Shown: positions 45,737 to 55,025 of the stretch, one piece after another
Layout of the letters: each line of letters opens with the position of its first letter
Position numbering within the stretch: position 1 is the first letter of the stretch
Source of the DNA: Sipunculus nudus
Taxonomy: Eukaryota > Annelida > Sipuncula > Golfingiida > Sipunculidae
Direction of reading: 5' to 3'
DNA: 64,000 bases
Assembly: GCA_026874595.1 (NCBI GenBank)
Contig: CM049315.1
Span: 78,942,065-79,006,064, forward strand
Translations under genes and position numbers: made by a program
The notes under the pieces: generated by a model
Seen by the model: only the letters and a program-made list of their open reading frames with translations
What the model was told of the DNA's origin: nothing
Database searches by the model: none

Positions 45737-46528
45737 TCACTGGCGCGGACAGGAAATGTTCGCCACAGTTTGTAATCCCTGCAGAAGCGGCAGACTGGTT
45801 TCGAGTCTCCTGCACAATGTGCAACCGCAACCCCGCCACTCCCGTTGCCCCAGGAAAAGGGCCATGCAAATAGACCTCGGGGTCACGTTGTTCCGGACAT
45901 ATTCATCTACCTCGTAATTGTCAAGTGTGCTATAAGGAGTAGGTAAATTCGCGCCAATCCCTGACGTCGCAACCACTCTCCGCATCAACTGGAAGCAATG
46001 CTGGCACCACATTTGACAGAATGCCACCCAAATCAGGATTCCTGGTTCAAATGTTGTGACCTGCCCTTCTTCACCTGGCTCTTCGGGTAACCTCTCTGCA
46101 ATAGCTGAACATATCGACCACATGTCTTTTGCCATTGTGCTCGACAGAGAGAGATCGATTACGTCCAAGTATCTCCACAGAGACATCTGACGGCCGTGCG
46201 TCTCGAAAAATGTTGCAATATTCCCATCGGCATCCGACATGCACTTTTCGTAACGCATAATCATCTCTTCATCGTCCATGTCAGACGACGATGACGACGA
46301 ATCCTCCTCATTTTCTTGTAGTTCTCCCCCACTGTCATCCTCATCTCCGGATCCCAGTACAGGCCAGCCACAAGGGTCATCGGCGACACCGTCCCGGGGA
46401 TTGTTGTTCTCTTCCCTTTCTCCCGACCCGCCTTCCTCATCAGAACGATGAACGTCTTCATTTGGTAATGACATATCGTCCGCGTGGTACCCTGCTGTAC
46501 CAAGTGTAACCCTTTGTATGTCAGACAT
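45737..46528 (-). CDS. Unrecognised acidic 263-residue protein
   Basis: The ATG at 46528 gives 263 residues. The first 95 are highly acidic and low in complexity (SDEEGGSGEREENNN, then a Ser run and DMDDEEM). The rest appears globular and helical, with Cys groups (CQMWCQHC near 178, CGCTLC near 238) that might bind metal. A run of alternating T/A at 46587-46599 forms a good minus-strand TATA region. The acidic tail followed by a Cys-rich domain would suit a transcription regulator, but no family is recognised. Confidence 0.7.
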   Translation of the reverse strand: MSDIQRVTLGTAGYHADDMSLPNEDVHRSDEEGGSGEREENNNPRDGVADDPCGWPVLGSGDEDDSGGELQENEEDSSSSSSDMDDEEMIMRYEKCMSDADGNIATFFETHGRQMSLWRYLDVIDLSLSSTMAKDMWSICSAIAERLPEEPGEEGQVTTFEPGILIWVAFCQMWCQHCFQLMRRVVATSGIGANLPTPYSTLDNYEVDEYVRNNVTPRSICMALFLGQREWRGCGCTLCRRLETSLPLLQGLQTVANISCPRQ

Positions 46529-46586
46529 AGCAAATGAACCAAACTGTCACCAGTGCGGCTGTTATAAAGTCGCAGTCACGACACAA

Positions 46587-46599
46587 ATATATATATATA
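46587..46599 (-). promoter_or_regulatory. TATA region of the acidic protein gene
   Basis: Thirteen alternating A/T bases, 59-71 bp upstream of the ATG at 46528. Confidence 0.5.
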
Positions 46600-46750
46600 C
46601 CGACGTGCACACAGGGTTTACAACGAAACATGTGATAAATCATTCAAATAGCAACATTCCAACCACGCATGCACAGGACCGACTGGACCATACAACAGAC
46701 AGACGATGCACGCAACAGAAAACACAAACACGTATAAAAGCAATATAGTT

Positions 46751-46756
46751 TTTAAT
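46751..46756 (-). terminator. Poly(A) signal ATTAAA of the 1323-residue gene
   Basis: Minus-strand ATTAAA, 70 bp after the stop at 46826. Confidence 0.4.
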
Positions 46757-46825
46757 ATGATATACCATAGCAATAAACAAAAACAGGTGCACGACACACA
46801 TTCAAGGACACAATCATGTGATTCA

Positions 46826-49800
46826 TTAATCGGCAGAAACCCGCCTGCGTTTCGGGTCCGGCTCGCCGATCGGCATGAGAAAACGGAGAGCGGATGACAA
46901 ATCGTTTTCGTCCATGCGGACGTAAGGGAAACGGGTACAAAAGTCATCGACGCACCTGAACGTCTCTGCGTCCAAGCTGCTTTTCGGCAGCTGTTCGATA
47001 TCCACTCCGCTGTTTCCTAAACGTGTGGATATTATCTGGTACAACAGACCAGCCACTTTTTCGACAGGAACGTCAGGGTCCTCACACATGTCGTCCAAAC
47101 ACGTTTCGAGGTCTTGGATGCTTCCTGTCCTGCCGGCTGCGTCCATGCCGTGTAGCACACTGCGTGCAGCGTGGTGCACCTGCATGCGTTGAGAGAACGG
47201 CTCCGTGCTAACCCCCAGAAAGAGCGGGTATTGCCGTTTATCGTCAGCATCTTGTTTTCCCGCACGCGGCCAGTTCATCGACTTGAGCGCGCCTGTATAC
47301 AGTGCTGAGAGCTCAGTCTCGTTCACACCCATCAACATCCGGTGACGGACCACAAGATGGTTTTGCAGAACATAAAAATTCGGCCTCATACACGCCACCG
47401 TGACCTTGTAGCGCAAAGAACTAGCTTCGTTCAGGCAGGACACGCCGTCCTTCACCATCACGAGACCGGCATCACGGAAGACGGGCATCTGCGCTTCACC
47501 AGACTCGCTCTTTGGGTTGTTAAAGGTGACGCCACCCCATCCAGCTTGCACCCAAACGGGTAAAATGGCGTTTTCCTTCTGGTGTGCATCGGATAGCTGG
47601 CTCATGTGACAGAACAGCTGAGACTGGAGGAGGAAAGACGTGAATTCCTTGGAACCGCTGACATGTCTCCCACCGCGCAGCGGGCTGGTCTCGACCAGCT
47701 GCACCAAACGCACCAGAGCATGCACGTCCGCTTGCCGCAGGTGCACCCCAGATTCCTCAGCATCCAACGCGAGTTCACGCAAGGTCTTTGCCTGGATCAT
47801 CTTTTTAAGTGAAGGGTGGTAACAACTCTGTATGATCTGGACGATCCATCCTTGCGTGTCACGAGACAGAGGTTTCGTGAAGACGGACAGACCGCTCACC
47901 CACCCCCACCCCGTTCCACGAAACCTCTCCTCTTCATTTTCGTGGTTGCCGATGATGTAGTCGTACGATGAATTCCGGACAACGCTTGTCACATCTGCCG
48001 CAACAGCCGGTGGAATTGCTTCATCCTCGACTGCATCGTCTGATAAACCAGACACCCGCGGAGTTACGGTGAAGTCACCCTGTTCCTGATATATGTCGGC
48101 AGCACTGACACCCGCACTGCGCGACTCCATGATCGAGGCACGTATGGAACCGTGCGTTTCAGCAAACGGGGCATCAACGCTTCCCTGCGGGCGCTGCCAT
48201 CCTTTCTTGTTTGCGGCAGATTTATCTTTGTACCACGTGGTGGTGTTCATTTTACAGTATGCGTCTTGGACCTTGTACCAGACGCAATCCTTCGAACAGT
48301 GTTCGTGCGCCAGAACCCTCCCCTGATCGTGCAGGGAAGGTACACTCGCGCTCCTGACAACGTACGGCTTGTACGAGAACAACGGTTTGTCGAGCATCAA
48401 CGGTGAATGCAAAAGCGTCAGTTGCACCTGCTGGTACGTAGCAGCTGCGCTCTGCAGCCGCTTGAATACATCTGCTTGCGCCATGTTAGAAGCCAGCAAG
48501 CACTGGTGCAGCAGTGTGCACTGGTGCATCTTCCACACAGCTGCACCCTGGTAGGCCAACATCTCGCCCGACAACGTGATGGCCAGTTCAGACCGCAGTT
48601 TCTCTACATCTGTCGCCCCCGCCTTCCTGTTAGCTGTTCTCTCGGCGGCGAGGTTCGCGAAGCGTTTGGCTTCCAACGTCACGCTCGCGACTGTATCAGT
48701 CACACACGAGAACATTTTGCAAACGCTCGTGACATCCAAAGGCGTACTGTCGTGCTTCTTTCGCAGCTGCGAGTCGGGTTTTGTAATGAAACAACCGGCG
48801 AGCGCGTCAATGAAGGACGTGTGTAGACGTCCCGCGTGGGGCTGCACGATCATATCCAGTTCCGGCGGTATTTCTTTGAGCACGCGTGCCAACACACCCG
48901 ACGGTGCTTCTTGCGACTCTCTCCTTCTGCTGTCAGATTCTTTTCTCTGGACAAAGGACGATTTCTCAACATTGCCCGTAAAATGGGGTCCTTTGCATAG
49001 CACGTGCAACCCAGGTACGCATAGCCCGTCGTGAGCTGTCCCCCGCTTTTCGAGGATCTGCCTGACGGGGCGTGGGAACCACACACAGGGGCAGTTTTCC
49101 GGTCCCCTGTCCAAACTGACCCCGTCCTTGTGGCATTTGTGACACATACGTGTATTAATCGCTTTTTTCACATCGCTCAAGTCAGCGTCCCAGGGCACCC
49201 CTTCCGCCAGAGTTTCGAACGAATCTAGCGACCTGGCCGTAACGTGGAGGTCCAACGAAAGGCCGACAAGCCTTTGGGCCAAGACGGTATTGCCGTGGCG
49301 GCCTGCCGAGTCCATGTGCCATTTGACGTTGCCCTGACGCTCCTGCTTATCGAACGGTAGTTCGAAAGGGTAGTTGTCGATGTCAAACGAAGCACGCCAT
49401 TTCTGCGACGTCCGTAGCTGGGCCTGCCTGTCTGTCAGTAAGAAAGACGTCATGTCCACGGCGGCTGAGTCCGTGGACTTCAGCAAACTGCACAGCAGTG
49501 AAGCCTCATTCAACCTCAACGACATTGCTACGGCTTCAGCCAGGCAAGGTGACATTTGGCGTTCCACGTGACCTGGCATCATGCGCTCCAGTTCTGCTGT
49601 ACACTTCTCTGGGTTACCGAAAGGTTTGGCCTCCGCCTGTCGCACTAGGGAAAAGTGCACGTCCTCGTCGCATGGCCAGTTTTTGAATTCGACAGTGTCC
49701 GCGAACCGGCAACTGGTGTTCTGGGTGAGCGTGAGATACACCAGCAGAGCAACCAAAGGGGCGGTTTCTTCAGATATCTGCCGCCGTTTGTCACATGCCT

Positions 49801-50797
49801 GTTGGTTTTGGTACGGGGATGAGAAACCTGGAGGTAGATCCACCTGCCGGTGCACTGGTGTGTCGAGCATGTAAACAACCACGTCTGCCAAGTACGGTTT
49901 GATATGTAGGTTGTGCATCAGGCCCCTGACGATGCTCCACATCAGCTGGCTGAGCACGGGTGACACGACCAGAAGGTTTTCAATGGGCTCTTCCGTCGGG
50001 GAATTCCTGTCGTCCTGCAGGACGTCCGCAAGCAACTGCTTCCGTTGCGGCCGTCGCTTCGGAGCAGAACGGCGTGTAGCGTAGGCCAGCGTCGCGTCCC
50101 ACAAATCCACGGTGACCGCGTTTAGGTTTTCGTGCAGGGATACGTCACGCCTGACAGAGTCCCGCACGAGGAACATGCAACCGTGCATGAGTGCGCTGAT
50201 ATGCGCCCACGTAAACGTTCCAAAGATGAAAAAATCTTTCGCCTCCAGTGGCGGTCCTTCACTCTTCACAACGCTCATGATCCGCTGCACAGTCAGGGAG
50301 TGCAGGTCCTTGCCATTGTCCACCAGGTCGGCAGACGTGTATTTCTGCGGAACCGGAAAAAAATCGCTTTTCTCACAACCTTCCCAGGCGGGGGTTGTGG
50401 TCTGCAGCATGTCATCGATCACCTGCCTCACGTTCTTCATTTGTCTCATCGGGTTGTCATGCTTGTGTAGACGCGGGTCATCGTACCCGTGCAGGAGGAA
50501 CAAGAACGGATACCTGCCGGCACTGTTGACTTCACCGTCCGGTGTCTCCACGAAACCTTTCCAGGGCAGATCACTTTCCACGGTCAGCCCCCTCACGACA
50601 GGTAACCAACCACCGGGTTCCCCTTCGCATTGCGCCAACAGCTGTTTAACTATGATGCCTCCTGCGACGTCAAGCGAGAGCAAATCGTCCCTCTTGACCA
50701 CATACAAACGGGCAGGCGTGATATCCCCCAGATCGCCGGTCTCGCAAAGACTGGTGTAGTCTCTCTCGTCTGGTTTACTACCACCCGACCTGTGCAT
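46826..50797 (-). CDS. Candidate major capsid protein, 1323 residues
   Basis: The ATG at 50797 gives 1323 residues, close to the 1300-1400 of herpesvirus major capsid proteins, which build the hexons and pentons of the capsid shell. The sequence is soluble and mixed alpha/beta, with a Cys-rich patch near 560 (MCHKCHKDGV, ENCPC) and a basic end (DPKRRRVSAD) that may be a nuclear signal. I cannot point to a diagnostic motif: the call rests on length, a strong TATA promoter and closeness to the protease/scaffold gene. A large tegument protein is the main alternative. Confidence 0.5.
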   Translation of the reverse strand: MHRSGGSKPDERDYTSLCETGDLGDITPARLYVVKRDDLLSLDVAGGIIVKQLLAQCEGEPGGWLPVVRGLTVESDLPWKGFVETPDGEVNSAGRYPFLFLLHGYDDPRLHKHDNPMRQMKNVRQVIDDMLQTTTPAWEGCEKSDFFPVPQKYTSADLVDNGKDLHSLTVQRIMSVVKSEGPPLEAKDFFIFGTFTWAHISALMHGCMFLVRDSVRRDVSLHENLNAVTVDLWDATLAYATRRSAPKRRPQRKQLLADVLQDDRNSPTEEPIENLLVVSPVLSQLMWSIVRGLMHNLHIKPYLADVVVYMLDTPVHRQVDLPPGFSSPYQNQQACDKRRQISEETAPLVALLVYLTLTQNTSCRFADTVEFKNWPCDEDVHFSLVRQAEAKPFGNPEKCTAELERMMPGHVERQMSPCLAEAVAMSLRLNEASLLCSLLKSTDSAAVDMTSFLLTDRQAQLRTSQKWRASFDIDNYPFELPFDKQERQGNVKWHMDSAGRHGNTVLAQRLVGLSLDLHVTARSLDSFETLAEGVPWDADLSDVKKAINTRMCHKCHKDGVSLDRGPENCPCVWFPRPVRQILEKRGTAHDGLCVPGLHVLCKGPHFTGNVEKSSFVQRKESDSRRRESQEAPSGVLARVLKEIPPELDMIVQPHAGRLHTSFIDALAGCFITKPDSQLRKKHDSTPLDVTSVCKMFSCVTDTVASVTLEAKRFANLAAERTANRKAGATDVEKLRSELAITLSGEMLAYQGAAVWKMHQCTLLHQCLLASNMAQADVFKRLQSAAATYQQVQLTLLHSPLMLDKPLFSYKPYVVRSASVPSLHDQGRVLAHEHCSKDCVWYKVQDAYCKMNTTTWYKDKSAANKKGWQRPQGSVDAPFAETHGSIRASIMESRSAGVSAADIYQEQGDFTVTPRVSGLSDDAVEDEAIPPAVAADVTSVVRNSSYDYIIGNHENEEERFRGTGWGWVSGLSVFTKPLSRDTQGWIVQIIQSCYHPSLKKMIQAKTLRELALDAEESGVHLRQADVHALVRLVQLVETSPLRGGRHVSGSKEFTSFLLQSQLFCHMSQLSDAHQKENAILPVWVQAGWGGVTFNNPKSESGEAQMPVFRDAGLVMVKDGVSCLNEASSLRYKVTVACMRPNFYVLQNHLVVRHRMLMGVNETELSALYTGALKSMNWPRAGKQDADDKRQYPLFLGVSTEPFSQRMQVHHAARSVLHGMDAAGRTGSIQDLETCLDDMCEDPDVPVEKVAGLLYQIISTRLGNSGVDIEQLPKSSLDAETFRCVDDFCTRFPYVRMDENDLSSALRFLMPIGEPDPKRRRVSAD

Positions 50798-50886
50798 GTT
50801 TGAACCGTATGTCTACGCTTCTGGTCGAAACAACTGTCAAGTCCTGCAACTGCGAGCACAATAAGCGAAACGCAGTCTGTGCGCGC

Positions 50887-50893
50887 TTTTATA
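50887..50893 (-). promoter_or_regulatory. TATA box of the 1323-residue gene
   Basis: TATAAAA on the minus strand, about 90 bp upstream of the ATG at 50797, within the 313-bp divergent gap shared with the plus-strand gene at 51111. Confidence 0.6.
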
Positions 50894-51110
50894 AGGAGGT
50901 TTGGCGTCAAACCGTTTCCTACTGCTGCATCATATGCTGTGGCAACCACGTGACAAAGCAGCATTAAAAAATGAGTTCTGCGTGTGAAACGCTCAAGTGA
51001 TACTTCATAGTGTGGAGCGACTTCTGGAACTCATACCAACAGAAGACCCCGACTAAACAGGGTATGATTACGTGGTACAACACCGCACACACACAAATAT
51101 ACACCGGGCC

Positions 51111-52487
51111 ATGCAAAAGGATATCCGTTCACACATCAAACAAGTGGCAGAGCACGTGGATTCATGGTTCAGGAAAACACGTCAGCTACACGGGGAAAAT
51201 AAGGACGGCCATCCCGTGGATTGGTGGTACACAACAGTCGCCCCAGCCTTACAGGAATTCGTTAAGTCTCACAAGAAATGGGAACAATGCATCTTACAGC
51301 TGACCAGGCAGACCAGAAAGGCGAAGAGGACGAGGGGCGGGGACAATCACAGTGCCGCAAACAACGGCGAACCAAACACGGTTAACGACCCAGCATCAAA
51401 CGCTGGGGATAACGGCCATCACACAACACACGGGGCCCAACCAGAACTGAAGCAGCTGGCCACACATTTGCTCGAATACTACGTGGACGTTCACGGTCAA
51501 GACACGGTCAGCGTCTCTTGGGACCGGCATATCGCAAATGTAAGTACAGATGTGTTTTCTTGCACGTGGCTGGACGAGCTGGCGAGCATAATGGGTTTCA
51601 CCTTGGCCCCCAACCGTAAAACGGGAAATATATTCAATACAGCAGAGTCAAGGATAAAGAACAACAAAGGGAATCCTTCGCTGAAACTGAAACAGTTACA
51701 GTTGCGAACGGTGGGAGTCCTCCTGTTGTTCGACGCCACCCTGGTGTCGTTGGCCTGCTCATACGTGCAAATCGGGCTCCCAGTGTTCGCAACTTTTGAG
51801 ACTGTGTACCTATACGCAAGTATGTGGGCGTTACTGAGGGGAGCGCCGGCCGGAAACGTATCACGCGAAACAACGCATGTACTACGTGCTCTGGCGGTTA
51901 TGCACTCCCATTGTTCTAACAGAGACACCAGGTCGACTTTGGCTAAGGTTGTCGCGAGCGCTGCAGCGCGGCCCATCACTTCATCCCAATGCGACGGTAC
52001 ATGCGTGTTAAACGCGTGGGAGATGTGGACACACGCTTACCCTTGCCTGCTGATCACCACAAAAACACGTACGGCACATGACCCTTGGCACCTGAATATA
52101 ACACCATTCTCACGTGATCACACGCAAGTACTCGCCGGCGTAAAAACGGCCATCGACAGGCACATACACCAAACGTGCGCGGAACTAGCGGGTGTGTGCC
52201 CACGCGACATAAACACAACCGAGACGGAAGGTGGAAAACACATCAGGGAAGGTACAAACACTGACCCGACACGTCAACACGCACAGACTGAGGCGGTGGA
52301 AAACAAACACAGTCTGGAACTTTACACGTTGGGAGAACATTACATGTTTCCACGTTTGCATCCACTGGGCGAGATACGGGACACTGTGCAGATTTTTCGC
52401 GACAACAGAACACAGAGCGCAGAAGCACGAGCCGAACGGGCAGTGTTCCCGCCGGCAAAGTTGCACCTGCCGATGCCTGAACATTAA
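51111..52487 (+). CDS. Unrecognised 458-residue protein
   Basis: The first in-frame ATG, at 51111, gives 458 residues; the longer reading from 51072 starts with GTG. Residues 1-75 are basic and helical, 80-120 are low in complexity (Asn, Gly, Thr), and 120-330 look like a folded domain with hydrophobic helices (VGVLLLFDATLVSLACSYV near 215-233) that could be buried or membrane-associated. The last 100 residues are hydrophilic. It diverges from the candidate capsid gene and is followed by the protease/scaffold gene. The family is unknown; a triplex or capsid partner is positional guesswork. A GTAAGT at 51541-51546 lies inside the open frame and is probably silent. Confidence 0.65.
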   Translation: MQKDIRSHIKQVAEHVDSWFRKTRQLHGENKDGHPVDWWYTTVAPALQEFVKSHKKWEQCILQLTRQTRKAKRTRGGDNHSAANNGEPNTVNDPASNAGDNGHHTTHGAQPELKQLATHLLEYYVDVHGQDTVSVSWDRHIANVSTDVFSCTWLDELASIMGFTLAPNRKTGNIFNTAESRIKNNKGNPSLKLKQLQLRTVGVLLLFDATLVSLACSYVQIGLPVFATFETVYLYASMWALLRGAPAGNVSRETTHVLRALAVMHSHCSNRDTRSTLAKVVASAAARPITSSQCDGTCVLNAWEMWTHAYPCLLITTKTRTAHDPWHLNITPFSRDHTQVLAGVKTAIDRHIHQTCAELAGVCPRDINTTETEGGKHIREGTNTDPTRQHAQTEAVENKHSLELYTLGEHYMFPRLHPLGEIRDTVQIFRDNRTQSAEARAERAVFPPAKLHLPMPEH

Positions 52488-52620
52488 GTATACGACAGAA
52501 ACCCCTCCCGCCGAAAGAAATCACGAAGAAGAACATAACCGCACTGTTTATTTACCCCGGTGCAAGCGCCAGAAAACGACGACAAATGACATGTGACATA
52601 ATTGCACGAGCACCATAAAC

Positions 52621-54822
52621 ATGTTTGCAGTTTGCTGTTTAGCCAGTACATGTCCCCAGGTATGGAAAAGGTTAAACGGACCCGATCGTGGAAAATACCG
52701 TCTTTCAGACGCCATCTTACGTCACGTATCACTAGGGGTGGACGATAGTTCAGATGCACCGAAGGATGTGAACAGAAACGCGTCATGCACCAAACCCGTG
52801 TTCATCACACACGACCGGCTCTCCCCCCCTGTCGGGAGCTTGATACACATACGTCATCTCCCAGACGTCGGGCTGTTTGGGGTAATACAGTTGGACCCGA
52901 GGTTCGTGGGTGTGCTCACACGGGCGTGTCCCTACTTTGTGTACAGATCACCGGCAAACCGTGAAAACGCTTCTACGAAAGACCTTCTGCGGGCGCTGTT
53001 CCCCGCTGTGTCGTTGTCCTCACTGAAGTTGTCAGACACGTTTTCAGAACAGGGTTGTCCGACTAAGGAGGACCTGGAGATTGCTGCCGGACCGGACTTC
53101 CTGAACCACGTTTCGTTGACGATGAACAACGCCCGTGCAGGCTGCCTTGCCATGTACTGCACAAGTCTGCATTTGGACGAACCGGATTGTGAGCACACTG
53201 AAAACGAGAACCTGTTCAAACACCTCGGCCTGAGCCCGGAATTGTACAGGTATATCATTAAAGAGGCTGAAGGGCGTGTCCTCCCAGAGGAGACATTCAG
53301 CACAGACGAGACCACAGTGCCCACCTGGCATAACCTGCTCTTGGGGGCAGCACTGAACCCTTTCACGGTAAAACAATGCAAGAAACAAGAACTCGAACAG
53401 CTTGGGTTGGCTTCGACATTTATTGACGCTGAAAACAAATCAGACGCTGGTGCGGACAGTCCACTCGCTGGGCACGCTGAAACCTCAACACCGCTGAAAC
53501 CAGCTTCACCACAAACACCGCTGAAACCAGCTTCACCACAAACGTGTATTTGTGATGAACAGGAACATTCTGACGCCACCGATCCGATCAATCTTTCAGA
53601 CAGGGGCAAATCGACCTTGACCGTAGTGGAAGGCAGTTCCGGAAACCCCGAACGACTGGCCGCAGACATGTCATCATCAAACAGTAACGCGCCAGTAACC
53701 CCTAACGGTTCCGGGCAGTTAACAGCCGACATGAAGGAGTGGATAACGGGTCAAGAAGAACTACTGCAAAGGTTGAAATCTAAGTACGGCCGGGTCGATG
53801 CGGAAGCGCCTGTGCAGATTCAGGCTGCACCATGGCCGCACGGTTCTTTCGGTTACGCATCCCCGACGGTCGGAACACAAACGCAGCCGTCAGCTTATGC
53901 GCCAGGGTCCGGGGTCTGGTGGCCGGGTTCGCCGACGAACGCAGGGCCCGCCTTCCAACCAGGGCATTACGCATCAGGGCGCTTCTCGCCCTATCAGCCA
54001 CCCGCGACACCGTTGTACCCGCAAGCACCTGTGGCGCCGCCCCCACCCTTTGCGAGTGACGGCAGCACGGCCGGGTTCGACAGGCACACGGTACAAACGC
54101 CGCACACGCAGCAGCAACCCTCCACCGTGCATTATTACTTTTACGGTGATAACGGTAAACAGCATATCGCGGACAGAAGGACAGGGTCATCGTCAAGAGC
54201 TGATGATAAAACGGAACAAGAAGCCGCGCATCACAACCACGCACGCACGTCGGACACTGGTGGCCACTCCGGGCTTGATATGTTGAAATCCCCAGAAACG
54301 CAAAGAGCGTCCGTTTTTTCCCCTGCCGGGCTCGAGTCCACCGTTAAAACACTGCAGGAGACGGTGGAAAAACTGACAACACACGTTCACACAAACGTTC
54401 ACCCTGCCCACCCACCTCACACGTTTCAAGCCAGTCAACCTTCCGTTCAGCCAGCCGCAGCACATGCTCCTGCCCATCCCCCGTCTATTGAGACTACGGC
54501 GGGTGACCAAAAAGACGGCCGTGACAGTCGCATGTTACTGCAAGAACTTGTTCGGGGTATCGCAGATGTCGTAGAGCAAAACAGACGTGACAGAGGTGAC
54601 GTTGCGTCAGGTGAACCACAGGTCTCCTCCGCTGTCACATCTGACACCCCTACAGAGGGTGGCCAAACCGGCAGGGATAAACCACGCGGTAAACCAGCAG
54701 ACACCGTAGAGGCCGAACGGGAACCGTCCGCTGAAAAAGAGCCAGCACTGTCAAAGGTTGTGACAGATAGGCTGAAGTTATTGGATAAGATGTTGAAGCC
54801 CCCAGCCGCATCCAGTTTTTGA
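52621..54822 (+). CDS. Maturational protease and scaffold precursor
   Basis: The ATG at 52621 gives 733 residues. The first 265 or so form an assemblin-type serine protease: PVGSLIHIRHLPDVGLF carries the likely catalytic His near residue 81, NHVSL near 162 carries the Ser, and SLHLD near 183 the second His. The rest is a Pro/Ala/Gly-rich scaffold (Pro-rich 400-520) with a possible coiled coil near 570. LGLA-S at about 264-265 is a candidate release site. The end, PPAASSF, has the Ala-Ser pair expected of the maturation site that frees the capsid-binding tail. In this family the protein drives procapsid assembly and is cleaved on packaging. Length is close to the usual 605-710. Two 24-bp repeats (ACACCGCTGAAACCAGC type) lie near 53490-53540. 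Confidence 0.85.
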   Translation: MFAVCCLASTCPQVWKRLNGPDRGKYRLSDAILRHVSLGVDDSSDAPKDVNRNASCTKPVFITHDRLSPPVGSLIHIRHLPDVGLFGVIQLDPRFVGVLTRACPYFVYRSPANRENASTKDLLRALFPAVSLSSLKLSDTFSEQGCPTKEDLEIAAGPDFLNHVSLTMNNARAGCLAMYCTSLHLDEPDCEHTENENLFKHLGLSPELYRYIIKEAEGRVLPEETFSTDETTVPTWHNLLLGAALNPFTVKQCKKQELEQLGLASTFIDAENKSDAGADSPLAGHAETSTPLKPASPQTPLKPASPQTCICDEQEHSDATDPINLSDRGKSTLTVVEGSSGNPERLAADMSSSNSNAPVTPNGSGQLTADMKEWITGQEELLQRLKSKYGRVDAEAPVQIQAAPWPHGSFGYASPTVGTQTQPSAYAPGSGVWWPGSPTNAGPAFQPGHYASGRFSPYQPPATPLYPQAPVAPPPPFASDGSTAGFDRHTVQTPHTQQQPSTVHYYFYGDNGKQHIADRRTGSSSRADDKTEQEAAHHNHARTSDTGGHSGLDMLKSPETQRASVFSPAGLESTVKTLQETVEKLTTHVHTNVHPAHPPHTFQASQPSVQPAAAHAPAHPPSIETTAGDQKDGRDSRMLLQELVRGIADVVEQNRRDRGDVASGEPQVSSAVTSDTPTEGGQTGRDKPRGKPADTVEAEREPSAEKEPALSKVVTDRLKLLDKMLKPPAASSF

Positions 54823-54849
54823 ATGGCGCGCGCATATGTCACGTGACTG

Positions 54850-54865
54850 TATATAACATATATAA
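54850..54865 (+). promoter_or_regulatory. Double TATA box of the helicase gene
   Basis: Two TATATAA elements (54850-54856 and 54859-54865), about 165 bp before the ATG at 55026. Confidence 0.5.
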
Positions 54866-55025
54866 CACAGGGGCGTCCGATTACCCTAATCAGTCATGCT
54901 CCCGGCTTGAGGTGAGTCAGTGCACCACTTTTAAGCAGTCTGACCTGACACAGGGCACGCCATCCTAACATTTTATTTTGAGCTCCCTCCTGCGCATATT
55001 GTACACGAACAGACATCTTTGTCAG

